Part shown: positions 36,714-45,667 of the stretch, one piece after another
Position numbering within the stretch: the stretch's first letter is position 1
How the letters are laid out: each line of letters starts with the position of its first letter
Assembly (NCBI GenBank): GCA_902594545.1
Contig: CACJMO010000002.1
Location: 62,001-126,000 of the forward strand
From: an uncultured SAR86 cluster bacterium
GTDB lineage: Bacteria; Pseudomonadota; Gammaproteobacteria; Magnimaribacterales; Magnimaribacteraceae
Reading direction: 5' to 3'
DNA: 64,000 bases
Notes under the pieces: generated by a model
The model's input: the letters and a program-made list of their open reading frames with translations, nothing else
Databases searched by the model: none
What the model was told of the DNA's origin: nothing
Translations under genes and position numbers: made by a program

Positions 36714-36930
36714 CTTTTTTGGCCCTTGAAGAAAAGAAAATAAGTTCTAGAAAGATTGTTATAGATATTCCTAACAAAAGGGTAATGAGAATGAGTGAAC
36801 CGAGGGAGATATCGAATTCTAAAAAAAGAAGATCCAGTTGAATAAGCGAGTTATTTAGGGAAACAATGACAAACGAGTAGACTCCGATTGCTACAACTAA
36901 AATTAGAAGAAGAATAAGAGAGAAAGACAT
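36706..36930 (-). CDS. LapA/DUF1049-like small membrane protein
   Basis: 74 aa, two TM segments, N..N..I.LDLLFLEF..SLGSLILITLLLGI pattern. Confidence 0.65.
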   Translation of the reverse strand: MSFSLILLLILVVAIGVYSFVIVSLNNSLIQLDLLFLEFDISLGSLILITLLLGISITIFLELIFFSSRAKKDE

Positions 36931-36935
36931 AAGTA

Positions 36936-37559
36936 TTACGTTTTAATTAACCAGCCATCCTCCAACAGCTTATCCTCTACATACTGCAATAAGGCATGAC
37001 CTGCAGTAATATGACTCTCTTGAATTCTTGCAGTCACTTCACTAGGAACCACAAAAGCTGAATCACAATAAGACAAGGCCTCTCCTCCACCATTTCCAAG
37101 AAAGCCTAGTGTAAATATACCTCTATTTCTTGCCTCTTTAAGGACCTCTAATATATTTTTTGAATTACCTGAAGTAGTAATTGCTAAGAGAATATCATGC
37201 TCAGCACACATCGCAGTGAAGACCCTCTTAAAGATTACTTCAGGACCGTAATCATTAATACAAGCTGTTAAAGTTGAGGTATCTTGTGCAAGTGAAATAG
37301 CAGGAATGCTCTGTCTATTCACATCTGAAGTGAGTCTGATCAGGAATTCAGCTGCTAAGTGTTGAGCATCTGCAGCAGAACCTCCGTTGCCACAAATTAG
37401 TAGTTTGCCTCCTTTAGCAATTGACTGAGATATTATGTCACCTGCCTGAAGCAAAACCTGATAAAGATTCTGATCAACTATTTTTTTCTTAACAAGAATT
37501 GAATCTATAAAACTTTCTTCAACCTTTTTTTTAATTTCGTCGGACATAAAAACTCTCAA
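36936..37559 (-). CDS. gmhA: Phosphoheptose isomerase / SIS-domain protein
   Basis: KLLICGNGGSAADAQHLAAEFLIRL; LLAITTSGNSKNILEVLKEAR; ESHITAGHALLQYVED. Confidence 0.88.
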   Translation of the reverse strand: MRVFMSDEIKKKVEESFIDSILVKKKIVDQNLYQVLLQAGDIISQSIAKGGKLLICGNGGSAADAQHLAAEFLIRLTSDVNRQSIPAISLAQDTSTLTACINDYGPEVIFKRVFTAMCAEHDILLAITTSGNSKNILEVLKEARNRGIFTLGFLGNGGGEALSYCDSAFVVPSEVTARIQESHITAGHALLQYVEDKLLEDGWLIKT

Positions 37560-37590
37560 CCTGTATCTATACTATACAGTCTATAGGTTC

Positions 37591-37869
37591 TTATTTGTTT
37601 AATGAATTTTTTAAATTTTTAGAGGCTCTAAAGTAAGGATGTGATTTTTCTTCAACTAATACAGATGTTCCAGTTTTTGGGTTCCTGGATATCCTTTTTT
37701 CTCTTTTGCGTGTTGAGAAAGTACCAAAATTTCTAATTTCGATTCTATCTCCTTTAAATAAAGTATCAGATAAGAAATTTAAAATTGTGTTTGTAGACTT
37801 TTCTAAATCGTCCTCGGTAAATGAATCTTTCTTTTTAAATAACTTCTTAACAAGATCAGATTTATTCAT
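37591..37869 (-). CDS. ihfB: Integration host factor beta-like HU-family protein
   Basis: GDRIEIRNFGTFSTRKREKRISRNPKTGTSVLVEEKSHPYFRASKNLK; downstream of rpsA. Confidence 0.93.
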   Translation of the reverse strand: MNKSDLVKKLFKKKDSFTEDDLEKSTNTILNFLSDTLFKGDRIEIRNFGTFSTRKREKRISRNPKTGTSVLVEEKSHPYFRASKNLKNSLNK

Positions 37870-39547
37870 CTTCCGATTTAGAGTCTTCCATTTCAGCTTT
37901 AATTAGGTCGCCAATATTTGATTTAGTTGCATCTTCGATTTCTTTGTTCTTTAAAGCATTATCCTTGAGCGCACTTTTTTCTTCTTGCTTTTCTAAAGCT
38001 CTTAAGGAAAGGATAACTTCTCTATCTTTACGATTGATATTTGCTATAACTACCTCAATCTCAGCCCCTTCCTCAATAGGAGTTTCAGACATGGAATTAG
38101 TATAGTCTTTCATTGGGAGATAGCCTTTGACATCCTCAGTCAGTTTTAGATCAATTCTGTCATCGGAGGCACCAAGAATTATTGCATTTACTCTAGAGCC
38201 TTTTTTGTTTGCTTCAGCGAAATCTCCAAACGAGTCGGATACTAATTGCTTCATGCCTAGTGATATTCTTTCTCTATCTGCCTCTATAGAAAGCACTAAT
38301 GCCTCGACAACATCTCCCTTATTTAGAGATCTTACTGACTCTTCACTTTCGTCCCATGAAATATCAGAAAGATGAACTAAGCCATCGATTCCACCCTGCA
38401 GCTCTATGAAAACTCCAAAATCAGTTATTGATTTTATTGCTCCTGATACTTTATCCCCCTCTTTATGAGTATGTTCAAAAACCTGCCAGGGGTTTTCCGT
38501 AAGTTGTTTTAGTCCTAAGGAAATCCTTCTCTTTTCTTCATCAACTTCTAGAATCATAACTTCTACTTGGTCCTTAAGTTGAACTACCTTAGAAGGATGA
38601 ATATTTTTATTAGTCCAATCAATCTCAGATACATGGACTAAACCTTCGACACCTTGTTCAATTTCTGCAAAGAAACCATAGTCAGTAAGATTTGTAACAG
38701 TTGCCATAACAGAAGTATTAAGAGGGAACTTAGATTCAATGCCCACCCAAGGGTCATCAATCAGCTGCTTGATGCCAAGGGATACTTTCTTCTCTTCCGC
38801 ATCGTACTTTATAACTTTAACATCAAGTTGCTCGCCTATTTTTATGGCTTCAGATGGATGATTAATTCTACTCCACGAGATATCAGTGATATGTAGTAAT
38901 CCGTCAATGCCACCTAAGTCAACGAATGCTCCGTAATCTGTCAAGTTTTTCACCACTCCTTTTACTACTTGGCCCTCAGCTAAAGTAGCTAAAAGTTTTT
39001 CCCTTTCTTCAGAGTTTACTTCTTGTAAAACAGCTTTTCTTGATAAGACTACATTATTCTTATCTTTATCAAGCTTGATGACTTTGAATTCTTCGTAATT
39101 TCCCACCAAATGTTCCAGGTCTTTAGTGGGAACGACTTCAGCCAAAGAACCGGGCAAGAATGCTTTTATTCCCTGAACATCTACAGTCATACCTCCTTTG
39201 ACAGAGCCTGTGATTAAACCTTTCAGTATAGAATCCTGAGCTAAACAGTCTTCAATCCTCTTCCATACCTCTTGCTTAATAGCTTTTTCCCTAGATACAC
39301 GAGTATTACCATGGCCATCTTCAATAGCTTCGAGAGTTAATTGAACTTCGTCTCCAATTTCTAACTCCAGTTCACCTGATTCGTTATAAAACTCAGAAAC
39401 TGGAACCACTGCTTCAGATTTTAAGCCAACATGAACAACTACATGGTTATCTAAAATATCTATAACAATACCAGTCACAAGACTGCCTTGTTTCATAATT
39501 ACTGTACTCAGGTTCTCGTCTAAAAGTTGTTCAAAGCTTGCTGCCAT
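37862..39547 (-). CDS. rpsA: 30S ribosomal protein S1
   Basis: Six S1 repeats (VVKNLTDYGAFVDLGGIDGLLHITDISW etc.). Confidence 0.98.
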   Translation of the reverse strand: MAASFEQLLDENLSTVIMKQGSLVTGIVIDILDNHVVVHVGLKSEAVVPVSEFYNESGELELEIGDEVQLTLEAIEDGHGNTRVSREKAIKQEVWKRIEDCLAQDSILKGLITGSVKGGMTVDVQGIKAFLPGSLAEVVPTKDLEHLVGNYEEFKVIKLDKDKNNVVLSRKAVLQEVNSEEREKLLATLAEGQVVKGVVKNLTDYGAFVDLGGIDGLLHITDISWSRINHPSEAIKIGEQLDVKVIKYDAEEKKVSLGIKQLIDDPWVGIESKFPLNTSVMATVTNLTDYGFFAEIEQGVEGLVHVSEIDWTNKNIHPSKVVQLKDQVEVMILEVDEEKRRISLGLKQLTENPWQVFEHTHKEGDKVSGAIKSITDFGVFIELQGGIDGLVHLSDISWDESEESVRSLNKGDVVEALVLSIEADRERISLGMKQLVSDSFGDFAEANKKGSRVNAIILGASDDRIDLKLTEDVKGYLPMKDYTNSMSETPIEEGAEIEVVIANINRKDREVILSLRALEKQEEKSALKDNALKNKEIEDATKSNIGDLIKAEMEDSKSEDE

Positions 39548-39555
39548 ATTTAAAT

Positions 39556-40230
39556 TTATAGGTAAGTTTTTATTTTCTTAACCACTCCTTCAGGGTTTAA
39601 ATTACTTGTATCAATTACAACTGAGTCTTCGGCAGGTACCAGTGGAGAATGCTCCCTTTCTGTATCTTTACGATCCCTCTCCTCTAACTCTTGTAAAAGG
39701 GAGCGCATGTTAACCTCCAAACCTTGTCTTTTCAACTGTGATTGTCGTCTTTTCGCCCTTTCCTCTGCAGAGGCGGTTAGAAAAATCTTATATTTAGCAT
39801 CTGAAAAGATAACTGTACCCATATCTCTACCATCAGCTATGAGTCCAGGTGGAATCATAAAATCTCTTTGACAAGGCTTAATGAAGTCTCTGATAACCGG
39901 TTCAGCGGCTAGAGTGGATGTAAGTTTTGCCATTTCTTCTGTTCTTACTGATGCGGTGATATCTTCATCATTAAATATAACTTTCACAGGTTCACCAGGA
40001 ATTCCTGGATCAAACGAAACCTTGAAGTTATCTTTAATTTCATCAGCTCTTACTTCAAATTCTGCTAAAGATATTTGGTGCTCTTTCATAAAATAAGCAA
40101 GAGTTCTATACAAAGCACCGCTGTCTAAGATATTCCAACTCAGTTCACGTGCTAACATTTGAGCAACTGTTCCCTTTCCAGCTCCACTGGGTCCGTCAAT
40201 AGTAATTACTGGAACAGTCAACTCATTCAT
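39556..40230 (-). CDS. cmk: Cytidylate kinase
   Basis: VITIDGPSGAGKGTVAQMLA; DGRDMGTVIF; RAKRR; upstream of rpsA. Confidence 0.96.
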   Translation of the reverse strand: MNELTVPVITIDGPSGAGKGTVAQMLARELSWNILDSGALYRTLAYFMKEHQISLAEFEVRADEIKDNFKVSFDPGIPGEPVKVIFNDEDITASVRTEEMAKLTSTLAAEPVIRDFIKPCQRDFMIPPGLIADGRDMGTVIFSDAKYKIFLTASAEERAKRRQSQLKRQGLEVNMRSLLQELEERDRKDTEREHSPLVPAEDSVVIDTSNLNPEGVVKKIKTYL

Positions 40231-41542
40231 GGTTACTTATATCGATTCCAACTTGTCTACACACATCAATAAAATTAGGAAAAGAAGTATTTACGTTCAC
40301 GCAGTCTAAAATCTTTACAGCATCGTCGGACCTGAGAGAACCTATAGCGCTTGCCATTGCTATTCTATGATCACCATAAGAGTCTATTTCGGCAGAGTTT
40401 AATGTTCCTTTTGAGCCTATACCATGAATAACTATTCCATCCTTGCTGAGCTCATTTTTAATGCCAAATGCATTCAAAGAGTCAGCCATTGCTTGAAGCC
40501 TATCGCTTTCTTTTGTTCTTAGCTCTTTAGCGTCTTTAACTATTGTTTTACCCTCTGCCAGAGCTGCAGCAACAAAAAAAGCAGGCATTTCATCAATCAT
40601 ATTTGCGACTAATGCGGTGTTAAGGGATATGCCTTTAAGTGAAGAAGTTTTTACTAAAATATCTGCTGTAGCTTCTGAAGTATTCTTTAAATTTATTAAT
40701 TCTATATTCGCACCCATATGCCTTAATGCATGAAGAAAGCCTATTCTTGTCTCATTAATACCAACATTCTTTATTTTAATAGAAGAATCAGGACAGATTA
40801 GAGCAGCAAGAATAAAAAAAGATGCTGAAGAAAAATCTCCTGGAACTTTTATATCCTGGGGATAAATCCGGCTCGCTTTATTTACACAGATAGTCCTAGA
40901 TTGACCAGAAGGCTTAATCTCTATAGGAAGTCCATATTCCATGAACATTCTCTCAGTATGATCTCTGGTTATGGTCTTTTCTGTTATTTTGGTTTCGCCC
41001 TCTGCAAATAACCCTGCAAGCATTAAACAAGATTTAACTTGCGCACTTGCAATAGGTAAAGAATATTCTATTGCATGCAGAGACTTAACAGGACTGACAT
41101 TAATAGGAAGAGTTCCCTCGTCAGTTGCTACTAAATCTGCACCCATAGCATTTAATGGATCTACAACTCTTCGCATTGGTCTTGTTGAGAGTGATTTGTC
41201 TCCTGTCAACAAAGATGAAAAATTTTGTGAAGATAACAATCCAGCACACAACCTAATGGAAGTTCCTGAATTTCCAAAATCAAGTGCCTCATTGGGTTCT
41301 TTGAGACCCTGCAAGCCATTACCGATGACCGTGTAGACACCCTTTTTAGAAGAGATATCAATTCCCATCTTTTTGAATACTTCAATTGTAGCTAAACAAT
41401 CTTCTCCTTCGAGAAGACCACTGATTGTAGATTCTCCTTCCGCTAAAGAGGCTAATATAATTGAGCGATGAGATATGGATTTGTCACCAGGAACGGATAT
41501 TTCCCCTCTCAAGCCCTCGCCTCTCTTTACTGTAAAAATCAT
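40223..41542 (-). CDS. aroA: 3-phosphoshikimate 1-carboxyvinyltransferase (EPSP synthase)
   Basis: VPGDKSISHRSIILASLA; FGNSGTSIRL; SAQVKSCLMLAGL; RDHTERMF; KESDRL. Confidence 0.97.
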   Translation of the reverse strand: MIFTVKRGEGLRGEISVPGDKSISHRSIILASLAEGESTISGLLEGEDCLATIEVFKKMGIDISSKKGVYTVIGNGLQGLKEPNEALDFGNSGTSIRLCAGLLSSQNFSSLLTGDKSLSTRPMRRVVDPLNAMGADLVATDEGTLPINVSPVKSLHAIEYSLPIASAQVKSCLMLAGLFAEGETKITEKTITRDHTERMFMEYGLPIEIKPSGQSRTICVNKASRIYPQDIKVPGDFSSASFFILAALICPDSSIKIKNVGINETRIGFLHALRHMGANIELINLKNTSEATADILVKTSSLKGISLNTALVANMIDEMPAFFVAAALAEGKTIVKDAKELRTKESDRLQAMADSLNAFGIKNELSKDGIVIHGIGSKGTLNSAEIDSYGDHRIAMASAIGSLRSDDAVKILDCVNVNTSFPNFIDVCRQVGIDISNHE

Positions 41543-42415
41543 TTAACTATCTAAAATTGAACTGTCTCTTAATTTTTTAATATTATCTAAAAATTCAATT
41601 ATTCCCTCTTCATTGCCATCATTTATTAATTCTTTTAGTTCACTGAGGCTATCCTCAAACTCTTCTATAGAGGATATGATATTGCTTTTATTGGATACAA
41701 AAATATCTTTCCACATCGTTGGGTCACTCGAGGCAATTCTAGTGTAATCTTCTAGACTTCCACCTGAATATTCAAAAGTATTTTCTTTTAGTTGATCGAA
41801 CAAGCTCCTTGTAAGCGCGTAAGAAATTACATGAGGTAGATGGCTTGTTTTGGCAAAAATAAAATCATGCTGATCTTGAGTTAGAATTTTTGTATCAGAG
41901 CCTAGTGACTTCCAAAAGTTAACGACTCTAGCAATATCCTCTTCATTATTGGACTCATTAGGGGTAATAACGGAAATTCTACCCTCAAACAAATCTTTTT
42001 TTGAATGTATAAGGCCGCTTTTCTCAGATCCTGCAATAGGGTGAGATGACACAAATTTATCCTTTAGTTCAGGAAATTCTTTTCTGAGCATTTGATTGAA
42101 AAACCCCTTGGTGCTCAACGTATCTGTCAATATAACGTTTTGGGAAGGTTGCAGAGACAGGAAAGAATTTAGGGCTGCTTGAATCGATAACACAGGTGTA
42201 CAAAAAATTACCAAAAGGTCATCAAGGTTATCTAAGTTAAGAGTTTCGCTTGATATCAGATGCTTTTCTTTTGCAATGGACGTGGCTTTCGAATCATTAT
42301 CTAATCCATGAACTACTCCTGAATAAGAGATATCTTTTAATTTTTTTGCTATTGAGCCACCGATTAGCCCCAATCCTATTATCAAAACATTGCTAAAATC
42401 TTTAGGAACACTCAT
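41543..42415 (-). CDS. tyrA: Prephenate dehydrogenase family protein
   Basis: VLIIGLGLIGGSIAKKLK; SSHPIAGSEKSG; AKTSHLPHVISYAL. Confidence 0.93.
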   Translation of the reverse strand: MSVPKDFSNVLIIGLGLIGGSIAKKLKDISYSGVVHGLDNDSKATSIAKEKHLISSETLNLDNLDDLLVIFCTPVLSIQAALNSFLSLQPSQNVILTDTLSTKGFFNQMLRKEFPELKDKFVSSHPIAGSEKSGLIHSKKDLFEGRISVITPNESNNEEDIARVVNFWKSLGSDTKILTQDQHDFIFAKTSHLPHVISYALTRSLFDQLKENTFEYSGGSLEDYTRIASSDPTMWKDIFVSNKSNIISSIEEFEDSLSELKELINDGNEEGIIEFLDNIKKLRDSSILDS

Positions 42416-43509
42416 TTGGATAGAGCTGATTCTATTTTTTCAAGAAAGATTTGATTCTCTTCAGGAAGTCCCACAGAGACCCGTAGGAAATTTGGCATCT
42501 TGTAAACTGTTAATGACCTTACAATAACTCCCTCCAGTAACAATTTATTAAATGCATCTTTCGAATCCTCCTTACAATCAAACGAAATAAAGTTCCCTCT
42601 GCTCGGCAAGCATTCATAACCCAAGGATCCCAACTCTGTAAAAAGGATTTTCTTTTGCTCGTGATTCAGCTCTAGGCATTTTTGGATAAACTTTTCGTCA
42701 CCTAAAGCAATTTCCGCAGCATAAAGTGCAAGAGAATTGGCATTGAAAGGTTGTCTTACTCTGTTTAAATAATCTGCCATCTCTTTTGAAGAAACAGCGA
42801 AACCTACCCTGTATCCGGCAAGACCATAAGCTTTAGAGAAACTCCTGCTGATTACAAGATTTGAGAATCTTTGTAGCACATCAAAATCTATATCTTTTGT
42901 TTCGTAAGACGAATATTCAAAGTAGGCTTGATCTAGCAGGACAAGAACATCCTCAGGCACTTTTTCAAGAAAATCGATCAATTCGGAATATTCTATGAAA
43001 GAACCTGTGGGATTATTGGGATTAGCAATGAAAATCAGCTTAGTACTTTCCTCTATTGAATCTAACATCGCATTTAGGTCGTGAGAAAAATTCTTAGCAG
43101 GGACCTCTATCCCCTTTGCACCAACTGCCTGCACTACCAAAGGATAAACAGCGAAAGCATGCTCAGAATAGATTGCACTATCACCGGGACCTAAAAAGCT
43201 CCTCGCAACGAACTCGATAATGTCGTTGGACCCGTTTCCAATGGTTACTTGATCTTCGAGCACATTAAATTTATTTGCAATCTTAGCTTTGAGACGGGTT
43301 GCATTACCGTCAGGGTAACGATGGGTTTCTTTTAAAATCATTTCAATAGAATCAATTATCTTAGGGCTTGGCCCTAGTGGATTCTCATTGCTAGCAAGCT
43401 TCACTGCATTTTTTATACCGAGCTCTCTTTCAAGATCTTCGATAGGTTTGCCGGGCTCATAAGGGCTTAAACCATCAATCCCTTTATTAACTAATTTTTT
43501 AAGATCCAT
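42412..43509 (-). CDS. hisC: Histidinol-phosphate/aromatic aminotransferase
   Basis: KLASNENPLGPSPK; NPNNPTGS; SRSFSKAYGLAGYRVGF. Confidence 0.95.
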   Translation of the reverse strand: MDLKKLVNKGIDGLSPYEPGKPIEDLERELGIKNAVKLASNENPLGPSPKIIDSIEMILKETHRYPDGNATRLKAKIANKFNVLEDQVTIGNGSNDIIEFVARSFLGPGDSAIYSEHAFAVYPLVVQAVGAKGIEVPAKNFSHDLNAMLDSIEESTKLIFIANPNNPTGSFIEYSELIDFLEKVPEDVLVLLDQAYFEYSSYETKDIDFDVLQRFSNLVISRSFSKAYGLAGYRVGFAVSSKEMADYLNRVRQPFNANSLALYAAEIALGDEKFIQKCLELNHEQKKILFTELGSLGYECLPSRGNFISFDCKEDSKDAFNKLLLEGVIVRSLTVYKMPNFLRVSVGLPEENQIFLEKIESALSK

Positions 43510-43512
43510 AAT

Positions 43513-44589
43513 TTACCCTAGAGACTTGGGATACGAGCCAAGCATTTTTAAATCAATATCTTTGTTTGAAAAATCAGAAAAGAGTTCTTGAATGAGGTCA
43601 TCATCTTGATGTCCATCAAAATCTATAAAGAAAGAATACTGCCATTTATTGATTTTTGAAGGTCTGTAAGTGAGATGTGATAAGTTTATATCTAACCTAT
43701 TAAAAGGCTCTAAAAGTGAAAATAGAGCCCCTTGTTCATTTTTGGTAGTTGCCATTAAGGAAGTTTTATCTCTGCCAGTTTGTGAAGCCACTACTTTACC
43801 AATAGTTAAGAAACGAGTTGTGTTTCCGGAATAATCTTCAATATTTGAGTTTAATATATCTAAACCATATTTCTCTGCCGCGAGACTACCAGCAATTGCT
43901 ATTATCTGATTATCAGTTGTAACGTTTGCTGCGGCCTCTGCATTACTTGAAACGCTTACTAATTTGACTCCAGGGCAATAAGATTCTAGCCATTTTCTAC
44001 ATTGGGCTAAGGTTTGTTCATGGGCATGTATCTCAAATCCTTCCTTCGGAAGAGGTCTGTCATGTCCCAATAGGTTGTGATGAATTTGCAATTCAATCTC
44101 ACCGCAAATTTTAAGATCAAACTCTGCTAAGCAGTCCAACGTAAGATTTACAGAGCCTTCAGTTGAATTTTCGATTGGTACAATTCCAAAATCAGAACTA
44201 CCAGATGAAACGGATTCAAATATATTTTTTATATTTTCTTGAGGAAGCTTTGTAACTGACTTCCCAAACTGTCCCTCTAGTGCCGACTCAGAAAATGTTC
44301 CTTCGGGTCCTAAAAAAGAAACAGTAAATGTTGATTCCGTTGATCTGCAGCTAGAAATTATCTCATTAAAGATATTTATTATTTGATCCCTATTGAGTGG
44401 ACCTTTGTTCATATCAGTCAGTCTGTTAAAGATTAGAGACTCCCTTGCTGGCTTATAGATATCAGATTCTGTCTTTGTCTTACCAGCTGAGATAGCCAAT
44501 TCAGCTCTTTCAGTTAATAAAGATAAGATTTGATCATCGATTGAATCAATGGCCTTTCTTACTTTTGATAATTCATCCTCTTTAGGCAT
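43513..44589 (-). CDS. pheA: Bifunctional chorismate mutase / prephenate dehydratase
   Basis: RKAIDSIDDQILSLLTERAELA; SFLGPEGTFSESA; GIVPIENSTEGSV; TRFLTIG. Confidence 0.97.
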   Translation of the reverse strand: MPKEDELSKVRKAIDSIDDQILSLLTERAELAISAGKTKTESDIYKPARESLIFNRLTDMNKGPLNRDQIINIFNEIISSCRSTESTFTVSFLGPEGTFSESALEGQFGKSVTKLPQENIKNIFESVSSGSSDFGIVPIENSTEGSVNLTLDCLAEFDLKICGEIELQIHHNLLGHDRPLPKEGFEIHAHEQTLAQCRKWLESYCPGVKLVSVSSNAEAAANVTTDNQIIAIAGSLAAEKYGLDILNSNIEDYSGNTTRFLTIGKVVASQTGRDKTSLMATTKNEQGALFSLLEPFNRLDINLSHLTYRPSKINKWQYSFFIDFDGHQDDDLIQELFSDFSNKDIDLKMLGSYPKSLG

Positions 44590-45667
44590 CAGAGTATTTT
44601 TGTTCGAAAGATTCCATAAAATTTAAAAGTGCATCAACTCCCTCTTCAGGCAAACCATTATAGATGCTTGCCCTCATTCCTCCGACAGACCTATGTCCTT
44701 TGAGGGCCAATAAGCCAGCTTTATTAGACTCCTCTAAAAATAGAGAATTAAGGTCCTCATTACTCAACAGAAAAGGAACGTTCATTATCGACCTATTCTC
44801 TGTTTTTATTTCATTCTTATAGAAATCAGAACTGTCAATAAAGTCATAAAGCTTTGTTGCTTTTCTATTATTGATTTCAGCTATGGCCTCTACGCCACCG
44901 ATCGACTTAAGCCATTTGAAAACCTTGCCAGCTACATACCATGCGAAAGTAGGTGGTGTATTCGACATAGATTCCCCTTCATGAATTAATGTGTAATTGA
45001 GAAGATTAGGCGTTATAGGTTGCGGATTTCCTAAGAGCTCTTTTTTAACAATCACAAAACCCAAGCCTGAAGGTCCTATATTTTTTTGAGCTCCGCCGTA
45101 TATCAAAGAGAAATTATCTATCTCAATGGGTTCAGATAGAATGCCAGAGGAATAGTCTGCAACTACTGGAACAGAGGAACTTTCGAGAGTCCTTAAACAA
45201 AGTCCGCCTATTGTTTCATTAGGTGTGTAGTGAACATATGCAGACTCTGCATCCAAAATCCAAGAAGACTGCTCGGGGAAATATTGAAAGTCAGCTTCTT
45301 CTGAAGAAGCTGCAATCTTTACATTTGTATAACGTCCAGCTTCCTTAATTGATCTCTTTGCCCAGTGACCACTATTAACATAGGAGGCCATTCCATCAGG
45401 TGTGGCAAGATTTAGAGGTACCATTGCATTTTGCATGGTAGCACCACCATGAGTGAACAAAACTGCAAAATTATCTGAAATTGAAAGTAATTCTCTGAAA
45501 TCAGATTCTGCCTGTTTAGCTATTTCTACAAATTCAGGGCTTCTGTGGCTTATCTCCATAACGGATAAACCTAATCCATTCCAGTCTAAAAGCTCTTCTT
45601 GAACTTCTAACAGGACAGATTCGGGCATAGTCGCAGGCCCTGCTCCGAAATTAAATTTTCTCGGCAT
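44582..45667 (-). CDS. serC: Phosphoserine aminotransferase
   Basis: FNFGAGPATMPESVLLEVQEELLDWNGLGLSVMEISHRS; YGGAQKNIGPSGLGFVIV. Confidence 0.97.
   Translation of the reverse strand: MPRKFNFGAGPATMPESVLLEVQEELLDWNGLGLSVMEISHRSPEFVEIAKQAESDFRELLSISDNFAVLFTHGGATMQNAMVPLNLATPDGMASYVNSGHWAKRSIKEAGRYTNVKIAASSEEADFQYFPEQSSWILDAESAYVHYTPNETIGGLCLRTLESSSVPVVADYSSGILSEPIEIDNFSLIYGGAQKNIGPSGLGFVIVKKELLGNPQPITPNLLNYTLIHEGESMSNTPPTFAWYVAGKVFKWLKSIGGVEAIAEINNRKATKLYDFIDSSDFYKNEIKTENRSIMNVPFLLSNEDLNSLFLEESNKAGLLALKGHRSVGGMRASIYNGLPEEGVDALLNFMESFEQKYSDA

Noticed and set aside
37561-37579. CTGTAT-CTATACT-ATACAG inverted repeat between gmhA and ihfB
   Set aside because: Short AT-rich arms, easily expected by chance in this composition; no supporting T-run.
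38654-38896. Plus-strand ORF of 80 aa inside rpsA
   Set aside because: Shadow ORF opposite conserved S1 repeats.
39001-39500. Repeated similar segments in rpsA considered as a repeat array
   Set aside because: Explained by the six S1 domains of ribosomal protein S1.
40971-41336. Plus-strand ORF of 121 aa inside aroA
   Set aside because: Antisense to strongly conserved EPSP synthase; no independent evidence.
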